The translations under genes and the position numbers were made by a program. Under the pieces are notes generated by a model. That model made no database searches, had not been told where the DNA came from, and saw nothing but the letters and a program-made list of their open reading frames with translations. A stretch of DNA of 32,084 nt from a virus, in IMG/VR virus record IMGVR_UViG_3300042381_000362, positions 1-32,084 of that record; one strand, 5' to 3'. Of this stretch, positions 28,995-32,084 are shown piece after piece (position 1 is the stretch's first letter; the number at the start of each line of letters is the position of its first letter).

Positions 28995-30211
28995 TGGCAG
29001 CACCAAAAGTAGACATAATAGTTAATTTATTAACAGCATTACAACCATTTGCCAGTAATGCTACAACTCTTCCATTAAATGATGCTGATCAAGCTTTAGA
29101 TTATTCTAGACTTATTGGTGGTATGGTGGTGGATCATGAGAATAGATTATCACAATTAACATCTAGTCTTAATACTTTATATGGATATACAACTATACTT
29201 CAAAACCAAATGGCAACTATCATTGCTAATGGGTTAGTAGTTCCACAAATATCACTTCCAAATATAATGCCAGATGCTGCTTATTATAATGTTGAAGTGG
29301 TGGTTTCAGAAATTGGTAATCAACTTAATACATTGAGAATTGCTACTGGTACATCTACAACATTAGGTGAAGCTGTTGGATACCAAAATAAAATATATAC
29401 ACCTAATACATTAGCAGAACAACCATCTTTATCAGATACTACGTTTGTTATGTCTGGTTTAACTGGATGGGTAGCAACTCCTACAACAGCAGCAGATGCT
29501 ATAAAGAATATGTGGATTACAATTAATGATATGAAAAAAGCTGTTCAAACACGCTTTACTCCTACATTAATTACATCATGTACAGGAATTACTGTTACTT
29601 TTAGTTTATATAGAGATATTGCTAATAACAGAATTACATTATTTTTTTTAGGAAATTGTACAATTCCAGATGGATTTATAGATAAAGATGCAACTGGTGC
29701 TAAATTAATTATAACTGATCAATCATCAAATACATACACTACATATGTAAATGTAACACAAACAAACAAAAGTGTTGATGGTGTTATAATTGATTTATCA
29801 GGAACAAATATTAACATTTATACTAGTTTAACATTATCATTAACTTATAGTATAACTAATGGTAGTTTAGTTTGTTCTGGTACATATGCTCCTGCTGCAT
29901 TTACAACAACTACAACTCCTTGTGTAGGATTGACATTAACACCATTATCAACATCATCATTTACTGGTATATTTAGTCCTATAATAGGAAAGGATATAAC
30001 TTATACTATAAAAACATTTAGTAATCCAGATTGTAGTACACAAGTAGGATCTACACAAACTTTTTCAAATCCAACTTTACAACAAATTACATATACTTTA
30101 ACTGGATTAACTGCTAACACTCCATATTATGTTAGAATGACAACTCTAATTGGATCATTAACAGGAGTTGATTGTATAGTTCAAACAGTAAAAACATTAC
30201 CATCAACTTAA
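28994..30211 (+). CDS. Tail protein with fibronectin-like end (405 aa)
   Basis: The N-terminal half is helical with a tail-oligomer look (LSQLTSSLNTLYGYTTILQN, about 52-71) and a repeat-like DAAYYNVEVVVSEIGNQLNTL. The C-terminal part (about 190-405) is beta-rich. The last 100 residues read like a fibronectin type III fold (YTLTGLTANTPYYVRMTTLI with the usual L-T-x-YYVR motif). Such domains on phage tails bind weakly to carbohydrates. It is translationally coupled to the Cys-rich gene before it. Probably a tail-tip or fibre protein. Confidence 0.65.
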   Translation: MAAPKVDIIVNLLTALQPFASNATTLPLNDADQALDYSRLIGGMVVDHENRLSQLTSSLNTLYGYTTILQNQMATIIANGLVVPQISLPNIMPDAAYYNVEVVVSEIGNQLNTLRIATGTSTTLGEAVGYQNKIYTPNTLAEQPSLSDTTFVMSGLTGWVATPTTAADAIKNMWITINDMKKAVQTRFTPTLITSCTGITVTFSLYRDIANNRITLFFLGNCTIPDGFIDKDATGAKLIITDQSSNTYTTYVNVTQTNKSVDGVIIDLSGTNINIYTSLTLSLTYSITNGSLVCSGTYAPAAFTTTTTPCVGLTLTPLSTSSFTGIFSPIIGKDITYTIKTFSNPDCSTQVGSTQTFSNPTLQQITYTLTGLTANTPYYVRMTTLIGSLTGVDCIVQTVKTLPST

Positions 30212-30223
30212 AATATATAAGAT

Positions 30224-31660
30224 ATGTCTTGCGGATGCTCATCAACAACAACCCCTTCTTCTTCTACATCTTGTGGAGGATGTGGATATCAATGTACTAG
30301 TTGCATATGTCCAGCTGATCCTATAGTTATGCCTACAGTGACATGTCCAGATCCTGTTGCATGTGATGAGATATTTCCATTAGAATGTATTGAATATAGT
30401 GGAGATGATATTAAATGTTCTACAACAGCAACAACATTATATCCTAATGTAACACATGTAGTGGCAACTAATGGTGATTCAATGACTAATGTATTAAATA
30501 ATATTAATAGTCAATTATGTTATTTATTTTCTGCTGATTACATTTCAAGAATGTTAACTAATATTAAAGAAGATAATGCTTTAAGTAGTTTATTTTGTTC
30601 TATTGTTTGTGGTTCTGCACCAACTGAACTCATATGTCCTACAGTTGCATCAGTTACGTATAATTATAATTCTACTACTTTACAATATTATCTTGCAGCA
30701 CAAATAAATTATGTTCCATTTGCTACAAGTTATGCATATAGATTTTATACAGAAACTGTACCTGGGGTATTTAATACAGCACTTTCTGGTGGTACAATAT
30801 TACAACCATCATCAACAACACCAATAACATTAACTGGTGCAATACCATCACCATCTACAAATACACCAAGTAAAAATTATGCTGTATTAGTACAAGCTAT
30901 TACTACAGGATCATTAACAGCAAGTGGTGTAGCACCTATTGATGTACCAACAAGTACTTTTACATATAGTACAGTTGCATCATCAAATCCTAATAATTGT
31001 GGTATTAATAAATATACAGGATCTACTGCTGAGTTAACTTGTGTTTTAGCTAATTTAAATGGTAGTTTTAAACCAGCTGCTGCTAATACAAGTGCATTAC
31101 AATTTTTATTTACTACAGAAACAATTAATCCTCTTTATGTTCCTGTAGTAAATTATACAGTTCATTGGTATTTAAAAGTTTCATCACCTACAATTAGTTA
31201 TGTATATCAAGGAAATTTTGGTCCTATTGCATATGCTAGTAGTCAAGCACAAACTATTAATTTATATAAACTTCCTGTTACTATAGTATATACTGGATTA
31301 AGTAAAGCAAGTTCAACACTTACTGTTACATCAGTAGCTCATGGATTAGTTTCAGGAATGAATATACAAATTGATACAGCAATTACTGGTGTGCCAAGTA
31401 GTGCTTATACAATTACAGTGACAAGTGTTGATGCATTTTATTTTACAGTTGGTAATACAACAGCATTAGCAGGTTCACAATCATTAACATATAAATCACA
31501 AATGAATCCTTTAACTGATAAAGTAGTTGCAATGATTTATACTAATGCAACAGATAAATGTAATAAAGGAATTCCATATGTTTCTGGTACAGTATATAGT
31601 GATACTGATATAACTAATTATATTAATAATCCTAATTATAATGTATTTAAAAATTATTAA
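30224..31660 (+). CDS. Cys-rich, fibronectin-like tail protein (478 aa)
   Basis: The first 65 residues hold 11 Cys (3, 5, 17, 20, 24, 27, 29, 41, 47, 55, 65), starting MSCGCSS. Residues 55-99 carry the CxxYxGDDxxC ... GDSMTNVLNNINSQLC motif shared with the protein at 28719. The rest is Thr/Ser/Pro-rich beta-sandwich repeats (VTYNYNSTTLQYYLAAQINY, then GAIPSPSTNTPSKNYAVLVQ), fibronectin/Ig-like. Near 365-410 it has a GLVSGMNIQIDTAITGVPS unit like those of fibre shafts. The Cys-rich start is probably the attachment end and the rest displays binding domains. Confidence 0.65.
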   Translation: MSCGCSSTTTPSSSTSCGGCGYQCTSCICPADPIVMPTVTCPDPVACDEIFPLECIEYSGDDIKCSTTATTLYPNVTHVVATNGDSMTNVLNNINSQLCYLFSADYISRMLTNIKEDNALSSLFCSIVCGSAPTELICPTVASVTYNYNSTTLQYYLAAQINYVPFATSYAYRFYTETVPGVFNTALSGGTILQPSSTTPITLTGAIPSPSTNTPSKNYAVLVQAITTGSLTASGVAPIDVPTSTFTYSTVASSNPNNCGINKYTGSTAELTCVLANLNGSFKPAAANTSALQFLFTTETINPLYVPVVNYTVHWYLKVSSPTISYVYQGNFGPIAYASSQAQTINLYKLPVTIVYTGLSKASSTLTVTSVAHGLVSGMNIQIDTAITGVPSSAYTITVTSVDAFYFTVGNTTALAGSQSLTYKSQMNPLTDKVVAMIYTNATDKCNKGIPYVSGTVYSDTDITNYINNPNYNVFKNY

Positions 31661-31662
31661 TA

Positions 31663-32084
31663 ATGGCATTAACAATAGTAACTAATCCTGTAACACCAAT
31701 TGGTACTACTACTGCAACTTGTGGTGGTAATACTATTACTGGAACTATTACTGGAAGCATTACTGTTAAAGGAGTATGTTGGGCTACAACAGCTAATCCA
31801 ACTACAGCATTAGCTACAAAAACAACTGATGGAACTGGAAATTCTAATTTTCCAAGTTCATTAACAAGTCTTACATCTTCAAGTACATATTACGTTAGAG
31901 CTTATGTTACAGATGGGTCTGGAACATATTATGGAGCTAATGTTGTATTTACTACATTAGGATTAACTACAACTGCTGCAACATCTATTACATCTACAAC
32001 TGCTATATCTGGAGCAAATAGTATTTCTGGATTTAGTCTTGGAAGTATTTCATCATCTGGAGTATGTTGGAGTACAAGTGCTAC
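31663..32084 (+). CDS. Tail or adhesin protein with repeated FN3-like domains, cut by window edge
   Basis: The open frame from ATG 31663 runs off the window (140 codons seen). It consists of two repeats of a beta domain with the pattern VKGVCWATTANPTTALATKT ... LTSSSTYYVRAYVTDGSGTY ... FTTL, then again SSGVCWSTS. This GVCWsTxxxPT ... YYVRAY ... GTxYG pattern is well known in secreted and surface proteins of Bacteroidota, which supports the host assignment. The length and the other domains of the full protein cannot be judged. Confidence 0.75.
   Translation, partial: MALTIVTNPVTPIGTTTATCGGNTITGTITGSITVKGVCWATTANPTTALATKTTDGTGNSNFPSSLTSLTSSSTYYVRAYVTDGSGTYYGANVVFTTLGLTTTAATSITSTTAISGANSISGFSLGSISSSGVCWSTSA

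Noticed and set aside
1-32084. CRISPR arrays, tRNA or rRNA genes, insertion sequences, integrase
   Set aside because: None was found. No regularly spaced repeats, no cloverleaf with a TTCRA-type loop, no transposase or recombinase motif.

Overview
The window is a stretch of a tailed double-stranded DNA phage (Caudoviricetes) whose host is most likely a Bacteroidota bacterium. The evidence is low GC content (about one third), promoter-like boxes of the Bacteroidota type (TTTG, 20 bp, then TAnnTTTG or TATATTAT), A-rich translation start regions with no Shine-Dalgarno sequence, and tail proteins of kinds common in aquatic Bacteroidota phages. An IHF/HU-like protein, a PD-(D/E)XK nuclease, a very large portal and the absence of a tape-measure gene in the visible part recall crAss-like and related podoviruses. 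I cannot prove that placement from this window.

Layout. (1) 1-487 is non-coding and AT-rich. It carries two copies of an exact bacterial parS centromere consensus, TGTTCCACGTGAAACA, each inside a longer degenerate direct repeat. It also holds a candidate leftward promoter and two terminator-like hairpins facing left. (2) 507-776 is the only convincing minus-strand gene, a small unknown protein that is richer in GC than its surroundings. (3) 777-1074 is a divergent control region with two rightward promoters; one has a perfect 16-bp palindrome between its boxes. (4) 1075-10663 is a tightly packed, partly overlapping run of small unknown proteins, a winged-helix-like protein, an IHF/HU-like protein, a Cys-rich protein, a PD-(D/E)XK nuclease, a GroES-like co-chaperonin, the large terminase, a GIY-YIG homing endonuclease and the portal. 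(5) 10667-17669 holds PhoH, a probable scaffold, the major capsid protein, a probable decoration protein, connector candidates and a Dps-like helical protein. (6) 17744-19714 encodes a large, probably abundant virion protein. (7) 19823-28662 encodes modular tail-fibre and adhesin proteins. (8) 28719 to the window end encodes Cys-rich and fibronectin-like tail-tip proteins; the last gene is cut by the window edge.

How it works together. The order is DNA handling and packaging, then head, then tail and host recognition: a late virion-assembly region read in one direction. New transcription units appear to start at about 1061, 11409, 17709, 19805 and 28707. Each starts just after a TATATTAT/TATATTTG box, often overlapping the hairpin that ends the previous unit. 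The parS pair next to this region suggests that the phage genome is bound by a ParB, its own or the host's, for example to persist as an extrachromosomal element. That is the observation most worth following up.
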